Origin: Candidatus Aminicenantes bacterium UBA2190 | GTDB taxonomy: Bacteria > Acidobacteriota > Aminicenantia > UBA2199 | Assembly (NCBI GenBank): GCA_002335385.1 | Contig: DCVK01000036.1 | Span: 1 to 46,589, forward strand | Length of the DNA stretch: 46,589 nucleotides | Direction: 5' to 3' | In this document: one piece after another, positions 8,363-15,445 of the stretch | Layout: each line of letters begins with the position of its first letter | Position numbering within the stretch: the stretch's first letter is position 1 | Translations under genes and position numbers: made by a program | The notes under the pieces: generated by a model | Database searches by the model: none | The model's input: only the letters and a program-made list of their open reading frames with translations | What the model was told of the DNA's origin: nothing

Positions 8363-8403
8363 GGCACCAGGTCTTGCATTGTTACAAATGCAAAACTGGT
8401 GCC
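8363..8403. repeat. REP-C hairpin, 41 bases
   Basis: GGCACCAGGTCTTGCATT is mirrored by AATGCAAAACTGGTGCC around a GTTACA loop, with two mismatches. The arm contains AGGTCTTGCATT, the complement of the core found at 12882 and 31051 (ATGCAAGACCTG type). It interrupts the VWA fragment. Confidence 0.65.
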
Positions 8404-8417
8404 TGCCGTCGGACTTT

Positions 8418-8761
8418 GAGGGACAGTGCTTGTTTATATGTTTTTAGAATTTTCGACTGCATTCATGAGAAGAGCGAGGTTGACCTCCGAAGGAGCATGC
8501 CATCATTGCGTGAACCGCAGACACGGAGGGGAACGCATACTTGCCAGGAGCAGTGACAAAGAATTTTTCCAAGTGTCTTGGCGGAACCAAGTTGCAGCTT
8601 CAACCACTGCTGCAGCTGAATGACCGCGGGGACTTAACTATCAGGAGATTGCCAGGCTGCCGGAGTTCTTCGGCGTCAGGATGCACTCGCATAGATCGAT
8701 GTATCGCTGTGAAAAAAAAGAACAGATCATGATTTGTGCATATAATCGAGTACCGTCCCTC
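8418..8761. mobile_element. REP-A element carrying an internally deleted RAYT (Y1_Tnp) transposase gene
   Basis: Ends are GAGGGACAGTGCTTG (8418-8432) and CGAGTACCGTCCCTC (8747-8761), an imperfect inverted pair. Inside, an ATG at 8465 opens MRRARLTSEGACHHCVNRR and GGERILARSSDKEFF, which resembles the N-terminus of REP-associated tyrosine transposases (the MxRxARxxxEGAxYHCxxR pattern). Near 8634-8760 another frame reads NYQEIARLPEFFGVRM, a typical C-terminal segment. The HUH catalytic core between them is missing, so the element cannot move by itself. It links the GGGACGGTGCTTG repeats of this window to this transposase family. Confidence 0.65.
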
Positions 8762-8816
8762 ATTTGCCTGTTGCCAGCCCGGGGACAACTCCTGTAGAAT
8801 ACCCGGGGAGACAGCC

Positions 8817-9425
8817 ATGAATACGCCCTTCGTGATCGCCGAGGCGATCGGCACCGTATCCTTCGCCCTCAGCGGCTACCTGGTCGGCAGCCGCAAGAAG
8901 CTCGACCTGCTCGGCATCGCCATCGTGTCCATGCTGACCGCCTTCGGGGGCGGGCTGGTGCGGGACGTGATCTGCGGCCGCATCCCCAACGCCCTGCGCG
9001 GTCCGGCGCCGATCCTGCTGGTATCGGGCACGGTCGTCCTGGCTGTCCTGCTGCGCCTGCACCGCCGGGGCGAGATCGAGCGCTCGCGATTCTTCGTGCT
9101 GGCCGACGCCATCGGCCTGGCCGCCTTCAGCATCAGCGGCGCCCTGACCGGGCTGGAGGCGGGGCTGGGCTTCTTCGGCGTGGTGCTGCTGGGCTTCCTG
9201 ACGGCGGTCGGCGGCGGCATCGTCCGCGACACCCTGGTCAACGAGGTGCCGGCCCTCCTGCGCAGCGAATTCTACGGCACGGTAGCCATCCTGACCGCGT
9301 CCCTGGTCTACCTGGCCCATCGGCTGCTGCACCTGCACCCCGCCGTCCTGGGCGGGATCTTCCTGTTCGGGCTGGGACTGCGGCTGCTGGCTTATGCCCG
9401 GAGCTGGCGGTTGCCGACGCTCTAG
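8817..9425 (+). CDS. TRIC-type cation channel family protein (YicG/UPF0126-like)
   Basis: 202 aa, seven predicted membrane segments. Two homologous halves are visible, each with the family signature: LTAFGGGLVRD (about 40-50) and LTAVGGGIVRD (about 126-136). Prokaryotic TRIC channels are trimeric K+/monovalent cation channels of the inner membrane. The start ATG 8817 has GGGGAG upstream; the frame is open further back to 8736 but that part is REP sequence. The gene stands alone, directly after the RAYT element, so its promoter must lie within the element's right end or in the 55 bases between. Confidence 0.88.
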   Translation: MNTPFVIAEAIGTVSFALSGYLVGSRKKLDLLGIAIVSMLTAFGGGLVRDVICGRIPNALRGPAPILLVSGTVVLAVLLRLHRRGEIERSRFFVLADAIGLAAFSISGALTGLEAGLGFFGVVLLGFLTAVGGGIVRDTLVNEVPALLRSEFYGTVAILTASLVYLAHRLLHLHPAVLGGIFLFGLGLRLLAYARSWRLPTL

Positions 9426-9511
9426 CCCGCCCCCATTTCAAGGCTTGGAATAAGCCTCCGGGGTCTCAAAAATAAAAAATGACAATTTGTTTCTTCGTAT
9501 ATGGGGCCATT

Positions 9512-9527
9512 GGTCTTACATTATTAC
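9512..9527 (-). repeat. REP-C core, solo
   Basis: GGTCTTACATTATTAC is one base from the arm of the REP-C type (GGTCTTGCATTATGAC complement at 12876-12889). It is the only recognisable signal in the 230-base gap before the cupin gene. Confidence 0.35.
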
Positions 9528-9655
9528 ATTTGATTTGAAAGGGGCGCCCATCGACCTGGCCAAGGCGGGCAAGAGTCGCAACCGCAAATCTGGCAAACGA
9601 AGGACCGGCTGAGAACACACGATGGCGGCAAAGCCGGGAGCGATTCTCGCATGAA

Positions 9656-10186
9656 CTAGGATTGGTCCAGGTGGCCTTCCCGTATCAGGGTGAACGCGCC
9701 CGTGGCGGTATCCAGGTCGTAGATGTTGAAATTCGTCTTCATGTCGCATTCGGGGCCGCGCACCGCGAAATTGAGCGAGACCGAGCCCGCCTCGCCCGAG
9801 GTGATGCGGTGGAAGACCCCGCGCGGCCAGGCGACCAGCGCCGGGCGGTCGCAGACGGTCCTGCCGGCGCTCGTCACCCTTTCCGGCTCGACCACCAGGG
9901 CCTCCACGCCGCCGTGCTGGGGCGTATAGAGCTCCACCGTGCGCCTGCCGCCGAGGACCAGGAGGTTGTCCTGCTGCTGGGGGTGCATGTACCATGGATG
10001 GGCCACGCCGGCGACCGCGCCCGGCGAGATGGCGCCGCGCTGGTGGACCACCCGGTCGATGCCGTGGATGGCGGGGAGGTATTCCATGGGCACGATGTCG
10101 AAGTCGACGCCCTCCGTCTTGCGGAAGGGCTTGAGCGCGATGACGCGGTAGAATCCGGGCATATCGACGGCGATGAAGTTTTCCAT
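9656..10186 (-). CDS. cupin-domain protein, 176 aa
   Basis: A single double-stranded beta-helix. H63 and H68 in AHPWYMHPQQQD, with LLVLGGRRTVELY following, form cupin motif 1; WPRGVFHRI (120-128, H126) is motif 2. Such proteins are metal-binding enzymes or small-ligand binding proteins; no substrate can be named. Start ATG 10186 has GGGGAGG upstream. It is cytoplasmic, with no signal peptide. The neighbours are unrelated and there is no operon. A longer overlapping frame (9516-10277) is a shadow. Confidence 0.75.
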   Translation of the reverse strand: MENFIAVDMPGFYRVIALKPFRKTEGVDFDIVPMEYLPAIHGIDRVVHQRGAISPGAVAGVAHPWYMHPQQQDNLLVLGGRRTVELYTPQHGGVEALVVEPERVTSAGRTVCDRPALVAWPRGVFHRITSGEAGSVSLNFAVRGPECDMKTNFNIYDLDTATGAFTLIREGHLDQS

Positions 10187-10357
10187 GCGGCCTCCCCTGG
10201 CGCGAAACGACCGGAGAATTATAGAAAAATGATTTCCCCGATGATGCGATGGTAAAGGAAATATCTTGAAATTTCAATATCCGGGAAGGAGGATAACGTA
10301 AAATATTTTTCGCACATTTGGAAGGAGAGGTAGTCCTCCAAGTTAAAGGACTTTTTG

Positions 10358-10883
10358 CTAAAGCCTAATGGCTGGTATAGATCTTGTTGACGATCTTCCA
10401 GCCCGCGGCAAAGCGCAGGAGGGAGAGGTAATCGGTATAGACGTGCTTGTCGCCGACCAAAAATTTCACCTTGGCCATGGCCGCGTTGCCGGTGATGTCG
10501 ATGAGCGGGAACTCCATGTTTACCAAATTCGCCGGAGGGAACTTGCCGGCCGCCTTCTTCGCCTCGGTCATTTTGATCCAGTCGGCGATGGGCAGGATGG
10601 CCAGGGCGTCGTCCTTGATCCCCAGCAGGCGGAACTCGGGATGAAAGCCTTGCTTGACCAGCTCGACGTCGCCGACGTTGCACAGCCCGTCGCGATAGGC
10701 GCTCAAGATGACCGCCTGGATGGCCGCCTCGTCTTCCCCTTCGGGCGCGGCCCCCATGAACCCGCAGCCCAGCAGTATAACCAGCATGACTCCGGTGATT
10801 TTTTTCATTCCATCCTCCTGGGGATCGATTTTTAATTCGAGCTGCTGTTCCAACTTCTTGAGCATTTCCCGGCCGTTGCGGTT
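10358..10883. repeat. segmental duplication, derived copy (526 bp)
   Basis: Matches 12907-13432 base for base apart from scattered substitutions and with no length change (constant offset of 2549). It contains the NTF2-like gene plus the last 13 codons (NRNGREMLKKLEQ) of the S41/TPR gene, which is complete only at the other copy. The right junction lies within the stop codon of the nucleotidyltransferase gene (TAA, 10882-10884). Confidence 0.85.
10365..10808 (-). CDS. secreted NTF2-like protein (Lumazine_bd_2 type), copy 1
   Basis: 147 aa. The start at ATG 10808 (MKKITGVMLVILLGCGFMG) has AGGA upstream; the longer frame is the tail of the duplicated S41 gene. It has a signal peptide with a possible lipobox (LLGCG, C16). 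The mature part (AIQAVILSAYRDGL, FHPEFRLLGI, ADWIKMTEAKKAAGK, KHVYTDYLSLLRFAAGWKIVNKIY) has the alpha+beta layout of the NTF2-like superfamily, most like the putative lumazine-binding group; no catalytic role is established. It is nearly identical to 12914-13357 (differences such as NMEFP/NMDLP and AAMAK/AAVAK). This copy has lost the upstream S41 gene and so probably its original promoter. Confidence 0.8.
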   Translation of the reverse strand: MKKITGVMLVILLGCGFMGAAPEGEDEAAIQAVILSAYRDGLCNVGDVELVKQGFHPEFRLLGIKDDALAILPIADWIKMTEAKKAAGKFPPANLVNMEFPLIDITGNAAMAKVKFLVGDKHVYTDYLSLLRFAAGWKIVNKIYTSH

Positions 10884-11328
10884 AAATTTTTTGCAGCCGG
10901 TCAATATCGCTGAGATCCTGTTTTCGGCCCACGGCCGTCTTGTTCCGGATCAGGTCGGCCTTGGAAACAAAGAATGCCTGGATGCCGCCGTAATTTCCGC
11001 TCACCCGGTTTTCCCAGGCCGCTGAGAAATCAAGCCCCGTAACCGAGGTCATCAAGTCGATCCTGACCGGCGGCACTCCCAGCTGGACGATATCCCCGGG
11101 CTTGATGAAGTCGACCTTGGAAAGGCCGATGTCCTTGAAGCCGAATCCGGCCAAGGCGTTCAGCAGTTTTTCCGCGTTTTCCTCCGAGCCTTCCACGAAG
11201 AAATCGATGTCCCTGGTGAAGCGCGGTTCGGCGTGGAAAGAAAACGCGTACCCGCCGACGATCAGGTAGCGGACGCTATTTTTGTTTAATAATTCGATGA
11301 ACTCTTTGAAGTCTTTTTCGGTTCTCAT
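10882..11328 (-). CDS. nucleotidyltransferase (MNT/AbiEii-like, DUF6036 type)
   Basis: 148 aa. The polymerase-beta-type active site is clear: VGGYAFSFH (G25-G26) followed by TRDIDFFV (D40, D42) and a third acidic residue in RIDLMT (D91). Enzymes of this class transfer AMP or other NMPs to RNA or protein, often as half of a toxin-antitoxin or abortive-infection module. It overlaps the 61-aa upstream gene by 53 bases, so translation is coupled. Its stop codon is shared with the junction of the 526-bp duplication, but homology-like features continue to the end (GRKQDLSDIDRLQKI), so truncation is at most a few residues. Confidence 0.8.
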   Translation of the reverse strand: MRTEKDFKEFIELLNKNSVRYLIVGGYAFSFHAEPRFTRDIDFFVEGSEENAEKLLNALAGFGFKDIGLSKVDFIKPGDIVQLGVPPVRIDLMTSVTGLDFSAAWENRVSGNYGGIQAFFVSKADLIRNKTAVGRKQDLSDIDRLQKI

Positions 11329-11461
11329 TTTTGAACGTATAATATATTTCCCGCAGGACTTGCAGGGTATCCAGTTTTTCTTCCTTTGTCGCCTTTTTCC
11401 AATATTGGATGTCCAGCTCCTCCGCTTCCCGAAAACTCACTATCCTGATCGTTTTCTCCAT
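11276..11461 (-). CDS. small partner of the nucleotidyltransferase (antitoxin-like), 61 aa
   Basis: The start is the ATG at 11461. The product reads RIVSFREAEELDIQYW and then KKATKEEKLDTLQVLREIYY, matching the pattern xxDIDYWLSxTPEERLxALExLRxxYY of small proteins that precede DUF6036-type nucleotidyltransferases in many bacteria. The basic C-terminus (KRLQRVHRIIKQK) could bind nucleic acid. No ribosome site precedes the ATG; instead a TATAAT lies 7 bases upstream (see promoter), so a leaderless message is likely. By analogy with MNT modules it is the antitoxin or regulator, but this is not proven here. Confidence 0.7.
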   Translation of the reverse strand: MEKTIRIVSFREAEELDIQYWKKATKEEKLDTLQVLREIYYTFKNENRKRLQRVHRIIKQK

Positions 11462-11497
11462 TAGGACAATTATAGCAAACCGCCGGATCTTATGCAA
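11462..11497 (-). promoter_or_regulatory. promoter for a probably leaderless nucleotidyltransferase module
   Basis: On the minus strand, TTGCAT (11492-11497) and TATAAT (11469-11474) are 17 bases apart. The -10 box is perfect and is followed after only 7 bases by the ATG at 11461, so transcription would begin at or within a base or two of the start codon. Confidence 0.6.
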
Positions 11498-11556
11498 AAA
11501 GCCGTCTTTTTCCTTTCTGAATCGAACAGGACAGGGACTCCCATCAGCCCCGCATT

Positions 11557-11753
11557 TCAGGTTTTTTGGGCGAGGGCCAAGACAGCGATCAAAGCCGCGA
11601 CCGCCAGGGCCGTGGCCAGCAGCACTCTCTTGGAAACGATGCGCAGGGCTGTCGAGAGCGCCCCTAGCTGCCGATCAGGACCAGATGCTCCAGGGCTCCC
11701 TTTTGCTGAAATTCCTTCAGGAGACCGATGAATTCCTTTTCAAACGCGAACAT
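11557..11753 (-). pseudogene. truncated second nucleotidyltransferase gene plus membrane-tail fragment
   Basis: An ATG at 11753 opens MFAFEKEFIGLLKEF and then KGALEHLVLIGS before TAG at 11664. The LIGS ending is where the GGS/GSW active-site strand of a nucleotidyltransferase should begin, so only the first helix survives. A different frame then takes over (GALSTALRIVSKRVLLATAL and a hydrophobic continuation, TGA at 11557), which looks like the C-terminal membrane helix of an unrelated gene. A join between two broken genes at about 11660 explains both. Confidence 0.55.
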
Positions 11754-11907
11754 TTTCGAAAGCCTTTCTTGCGATCCTGGCTTGCTTTTTCAGGGCCAGT
11801 AATTCCTTGTTCAGCCTGGCCAACTGCTCTTTCGCCCTTTTGACCTTTTCGTTCTCTGCCTTCAGTTTCCTGGAGGCACCCTTGAAATCGAAATCATTGT
11901 TCCCCAT
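11740..11907 (-). CDS. small coiled-coil protein, remnant partner of a nucleotidyltransferase
   Basis: 55 aa from the ATG at 11907 (MGNNDFDFKGASRKLKAENE). Nearly the whole chain is a charged helix (KVKRAKEQLARLNKELLALKKQARIARKAF) likely to form a coiled coil. It overlaps the start of the truncated nucleotidyltransferase by 14 bases, the same arrangement as the intact pair at 10882-11461, so it was probably the antitoxin-like partner of a second module whose toxin is now broken. A longer start at 11997 would overlap the next gene and lacks a ribosome site. It may still be expressed. Confidence 0.5.
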   Translation of the reverse strand: MGNNDFDFKGASRKLKAENEKVKRAKEQLARLNKELLALKKQARIARKAFENVRV

Positions 11908-11947
11908 AAACTCTGAAATGGATTGGCTGTCCCCAGCTCCCAATCCC

Positions 11948-12643
11948 CTACTTATTCTCCCATTTGATCGCCAGGAAGGAAATGACCGGGTGGGCAATCG
12001 GCCTCGTTGATCGATCGAATTCAGCCCTGAATTCCTTGCCGATCCCGTCGCAGGCCGCGGTCACCTGGTCGACATACTCCCTGATGAGGACATATTTCCC
12101 GGCATCGGCCGCAGCGGTATCCGGATGCCCGGGAAGCCCCTCATACATATAGACCCTGCCTTTCGAGAACTCGTATTCCTCGATCCGCTCGGTGACATCG
12201 ATTCTTCGGTAGGCTTTTTCCCTTTTATCGACTCGCCTCAGGTCCTCCCCGGCCAGAACATAAAGGATGCAATTCATCCTGCCGTTTTTTTCAGGATAGA
12301 CATTCAGTTCCACCATGCCCTCGAAGGGCACGAGCTCATCACCCCGCGAAAAGCTGGCGGCGATTCTTTGGCCTGGTGCGGATCCTGCCTGCGGATCGTT
12401 CAAGGGACGGCGCAATGCCCAGGCACGGGCATAATCCCTCACGTGGACCGGGAGGGCCTGTCCCTCGTACCGATGCCCCAGCGTTTGCTCCAGGCTGGAC
12501 CGGGACATCAGTGTCCCGTAGCCGATCATGCCCGCCATGCCTTTTCCTATTTCGATCTTGCGCTTGCCTTCGGCCGCGATCCCCGTGGCCGAAAACAAGG
12601 CCAGGATCAAGGCCTGGAACAATGCGATCATGCGAGTTTTCAT
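11948..12643 (-). CDS. secreted gamma-glutamylcyclotransferase-like protein
   Basis: 231 aa. Residues 1-23 are a signal peptide (ending GIAA before EGK). The GGCT fold signature GYGTLM (41-46) forms the substrate loop, and DKREKAYRRIDV (about 138-149) contains the expected catalytic-type glutamate/acidic cluster of the family (DxREKxYxRxxV). Cytoplasmic GGCT enzymes cyclise gamma-glutamyl groups; an exported version suggests action on envelope or external gamma-glutamyl amines. The start at 12643 has GAGGGGAT upstream. It is alone on its strand; the 260-base gap upstream contains a REP-C copy only. Confidence 0.75.
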   Translation of the reverse strand: MKTRMIALFQALILALFSATGIAAEGKRKIEIGKGMAGMIGYGTLMSRSSLEQTLGHRYEGQALPVHVRDYARAWALRRPLNDPQAGSAPGQRIAASFSRGDELVPFEGMVELNVYPEKNGRMNCILYVLAGEDLRRVDKREKAYRRIDVTERIEEYEFSKGRVYMYEGLPGHPDTAAADAGKYVLIREYVDQVTAACDGIGKEFRAEFDRSTRPIAHPVISFLAIKWENK

Positions 12644-12860
12644 GATATCCCCTCCTCTTCCAAACAGAGTATAGGACGAGGAGGGTGGGTTTTCAATTCA
12701 ATGCCAGGCGTCCCCGTGGGAATCGTTGCCGGGTCCTGCAGGATGACTTCCGCGAACATCCTTGGCGCGTTGATTTACCGGCGACATTGGCCCGGGCATT
12801 CGCTCTCAGAACATTGCCCGAAAATCGCCGATTGATTGGCTTTTTGTTGCGACGATCATC

Positions 12861-12897
12861 GCCCCGGGCCAATTGTCATAATGCAAGACCTGACACC
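12861..12897 (+). repeat. REP-C copy (CCCGGGCC-ATTGTCATAATG type)
   Basis: Closely matches 31035-31070 over about 36 bases: CCCGGGCC, ATTGTCATAATG, AA, ACCTG, CACC, with only a few substitutions. The right half holds the GCAAGACCTG core of REP-C. Confidence 0.6.
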
Positions 12898-12906
12898 ACC
12901 GCCCCA

Positions 12907-13432
12907 CTGAAGTTTAATGGCTGGTATAAATCTTGTTGACGATCTTCCAGCCCGCGGCGAAGCGCAGGAGGGAGAGGTAATCGGTATAGACGTGCTTGTC
13001 GCCGACCAAAAATTTCACCTTGGCCACGGCCGCGTTGCCGGTGATGTCGATGAGCGGGAGATCCATGTTCACCAGGTTCGCCGGAGGGAACTTGCCGGCC
13101 GCCTTCTTCGCCTCGGTCATTTTGATCCAGTCGGCGATGGGCAGGATGGCCAGGGCGTCGTCCTTGATCCCCAGCAGGCGGAACTCGGGGTGAAAGCCTT
13201 GCTTGACCAGCTCGACGTCGCCGACGTTGCATAGCCCGTCACGATAGGCGCTCAAAATGACCGCCTGGATGGCCGCCTCGTCTTCCCCTTCGGGCGCGGC
13301 CCCCATGAACCCGCAGCCCAGCAGTATAACCAGCATGACTCCGGTGATTTTTTTCATTCCATTCTCCTGGGGATCGATTTTTAATTCGAGCTACTGTTCC
13401 AGCTTCTTGAGCATTTCCCGGCCGTTGCGGTT
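12907..13432. repeat. segmental duplication, original copy (526 bp)
   Basis: Partner of 10358-10883. Here the duplicated tail is continuous with the full S41/TPR gene, which marks it as the source. Confidence 0.85.
12914..13357 (-). CDS. secreted NTF2-like protein (Lumazine_bd_2 type), copy 2
   Basis: 147 aa, nearly identical to 10365-10808, with the same signal peptide and NTF2-like layout. It lies 33 bases downstream of the S41/TPR peptidase gene on the same strand with its own GGAG site, so the two form an operon and this is the ancestral context. The pairing suggests that the small protein binds a product or partner of the peptidase outside the cytoplasm, but nothing in the sequence proves it. 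Confidence 0.8.
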   Translation of the reverse strand: MKKITGVMLVILLGCGFMGAAPEGEDEAAIQAVILSAYRDGLCNVGDVELVKQGFHPEFRLLGIKDDALAILPIADWIKMTEAKKAAGKFPPANLVNMDLPLIDITGNAAVAKVKFLVGDKHVYTDYLSLLRFAAGWKIVNKIYTSH

Positions 13433-15193
13433 GTTCGGGTCCAATTCCAGCGATTTGCGGTAGCTGGCGATCGCCTGCTCTTTCCGGCCGGCCTTGGCCA
13501 GGGCCTCCCCCAGGCTGTCCCAGGCATTCCCTGAGCCCGGGAAAAGCTGAGTGTTCTTCTCGAACACGAAGAGGGCGGCATCGATGTTGTTCTCCTGCAG
13601 CAGCCGGTAGCCCAGAGCGTTGAAATCGCCCTCGTCAAACACCGGGCCGTTGCTCTCGCGCCCGGCCAGAAGCTCCTGGAGCTTTTTCTCCGCGGCCGGG
13701 ACACCGCCCTCGGCCAGGGCCTTGCCGAAAAGTTCGCCGGCGGAACCCAACTTGGCCTTGCGCAGCGCCAGCCTGGCCTGTTCGATCTGCGACCGTTCCC
13801 AGGAGAACATCGGCTCGATTGTTTCGCCCTCTTTCATGCTCGCCTCGGCGCTTGCGACATCACCCAAACCGATATAGGCCTGAGCCATCAGGGCATAGGT
13901 GTGGGCGAGGTTGGGGAAGTCCTCGCGGCAGGCGCGCAGCAGGCCGACGGCCTCGGCGTATTGCCGGCGTGCCAGGAACGAAACCGCCTGCTGCATCACT
14001 TCGTCGGGGACGAAATAGTACAACCCGCTTCCTGCCGTTCTTTCGCGGTTGAGCATGGCGACCGCCGCTTCGGCCCCCTTGTCCTTCGCCAGTCGTACGT
14101 ATTCATCCACCAATGATATTTTTACATCCACGAGGCTTTTCGCCTCATCCTGGAGCGCGGGAGCACCCTTTTCCAGGTACATCCTGGCGAATTCCAGCAT
14201 CCGGTCGCGTCCGGCGGCGATATCGGCCGCGGTGTTGATGACGCGCAGGTCGGGCGGGATACCGACGCCGTCCCAGCAGACGCCTTCATGGTCCCGGCTT
14301 TCCTTGTAGGCCACCCAGAGGGTCCAGCCGTTGGGCATTTTTTCGGGAAACTGCGATGAAAAAGCCCCCTCGGTGGTATCGCCCACCACCGTGACATGCG
14401 GCAGCACGCGCATGGCCATGGTGAAGCCTTCGGCGGCGCTGGCGCTGATCCGGTCCGTCAGCAGGACCGTGGGCCCGGTGAACTGCAGCGGGCCGCCCGG
14501 TTCGATGTGGCGGAAGTTTTCGGGCCAGAAATCGTCATGCTTCGGGCCATAACGGGTCCGGTTTGTTTCGAAGTGGCGCCGGCAATCGGCAAAACGGCCG
14601 GCCACGATCTCCACGGCCCGGCCGGTGCCGCCCGGGTTGTTGCGCACGTCGACGACCATGACCCTGGCCTTGGCGAACTCGGCCATCATGGCATCGATGG
14701 TCTTGGTAATTTGATCCAAACCGTCCTTCAGGTCGCCGATGTAGAGGTAGCCGACCCCTGCGGCCAGCCAGCCGCTGATGAAGCTGCCGCCCAGGGCTTC
14801 CGTGAATTTGCCCTGCAGATATTTGGACTTCACCAGCTCCAGGGAAAATTCATCATTCGTAAACAACCCGTTGTTGCGGCCACCGCCGATACGGCGTTTG
14901 CCGTCGGCCAGGGCCAGGTGCGCGTCGTTCAGGTGATCCAGCATGGCCAGCAGGATGTCCCACAATTCCTGGTCGGTCGTCGCTGCCGTGACCATGGGGC
15001 GATAGACGCGGTACAGGGCGTCCCAGTCGACGTGCTTGACCTGGAACTGGCCGTAATTGCGGTCGATGGTCTTCCAGACATGCTCGAAATTCAACACGGG
15101 ATCGTTGGCCGCGGCTTCCCGGCCGAAGATAAAACCCGGAACGATCCATGACAATGTTAGAAGTGCGGCGATAAAAATCACTGTTTTTTTCAT
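13391..15193 (-). CDS. secreted S41-family peptidase with C-terminal TPR repeats
   Basis: 600 aa from ATG 15193, chosen because it starts the signal peptide (MKKTVIFIAALLTLSWIVPG). The S41 core (about 35-325) has VVDVRNNPGGTG (181-191), the LLTDRISASAAEGF block (244-257, nucleophile S250 or S252) and VVGDTTEGAFSS (269-280), which is the retinol-binding-protein/tricorn-like branch rather than CtpA, and no PDZ domain is obvious. Residues about 370-600 form helical TPR-like repeats; the last (ALFVFEKNTQLFPGSGNAWDSLGEAL, then AIASYRKSLELDPNN) are canonical. The domain pair suggests a periplasmic protease acting on bound partners. Two-gene operon with 12914-13357. Confidence 0.85.
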   Translation of the reverse strand: MKKTVIFIAALLTLSWIVPGFIFGREAAANDPVLNFEHVWKTIDRNYGQFQVKHVDWDALYRVYRPMVTAATTDQELWDILLAMLDHLNDAHLALADGKRRIGGGRNNGLFTNDEFSLELVKSKYLQGKFTEALGGSFISGWLAAGVGYLYIGDLKDGLDQITKTIDAMMAEFAKARVMVVDVRNNPGGTGRAVEIVAGRFADCRRHFETNRTRYGPKHDDFWPENFRHIEPGGPLQFTGPTVLLTDRISASAAEGFTMAMRVLPHVTVVGDTTEGAFSSQFPEKMPNGWTLWVAYKESRDHEGVCWDGVGIPPDLRVINTAADIAAGRDRMLEFARMYLEKGAPALQDEAKSLVDVKISLVDEYVRLAKDKGAEAAVAMLNRERTAGSGLYYFVPDEVMQQAVSFLARRQYAEAVGLLRACREDFPNLAHTYALMAQAYIGLGDVASAEASMKEGETIEPMFSWERSQIEQARLALRKAKLGSAGELFGKALAEGGVPAAEKKLQELLAGRESNGPVFDEGDFNALGYRLLQENNIDAALFVFEKNTQLFPGSGNAWDSLGEALAKAGRKEQAIASYRKSLELDPNNRNGREMLKKLEQ

Positions 15194-15445
15194 GTGGATT
15201 CTCTTCCTCCAGAAATGGTACGACAGCGAGCGCATGTTTGTTCCCGCTGCTGAAAACTTTTTTCAAATAGGCCGGAATGGAGCGAAATAAATTCAATTTT
15301 CTGAATTTATGCCGGTGAAGACTGAACCAGTTACGCCGCCCATCCCGAGCCGGGGCTGGTGGTCTCGGCCGACACCACTTTGATTGCCGATTTTGGGACA
15401 GGTAACCCGGTCGTGCCAGGACGGGGACATGTATTTCTGCGATGA

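Noticed and set aside
9516..10277. 253-codon minus-strand frame overlapping the cupin gene
   Set aside because: Different frame from the cupin, Arg/Pro/Gly-rich, no motif; the 9656-10186 frame has the cupin motifs and a good ribosome site.
15360..15445. possible REP-A copy near GACGGGGACATG
   Set aside because: Only GGGGACATG is shared; without the GGTGCTTG part this is within chance for this GC content.
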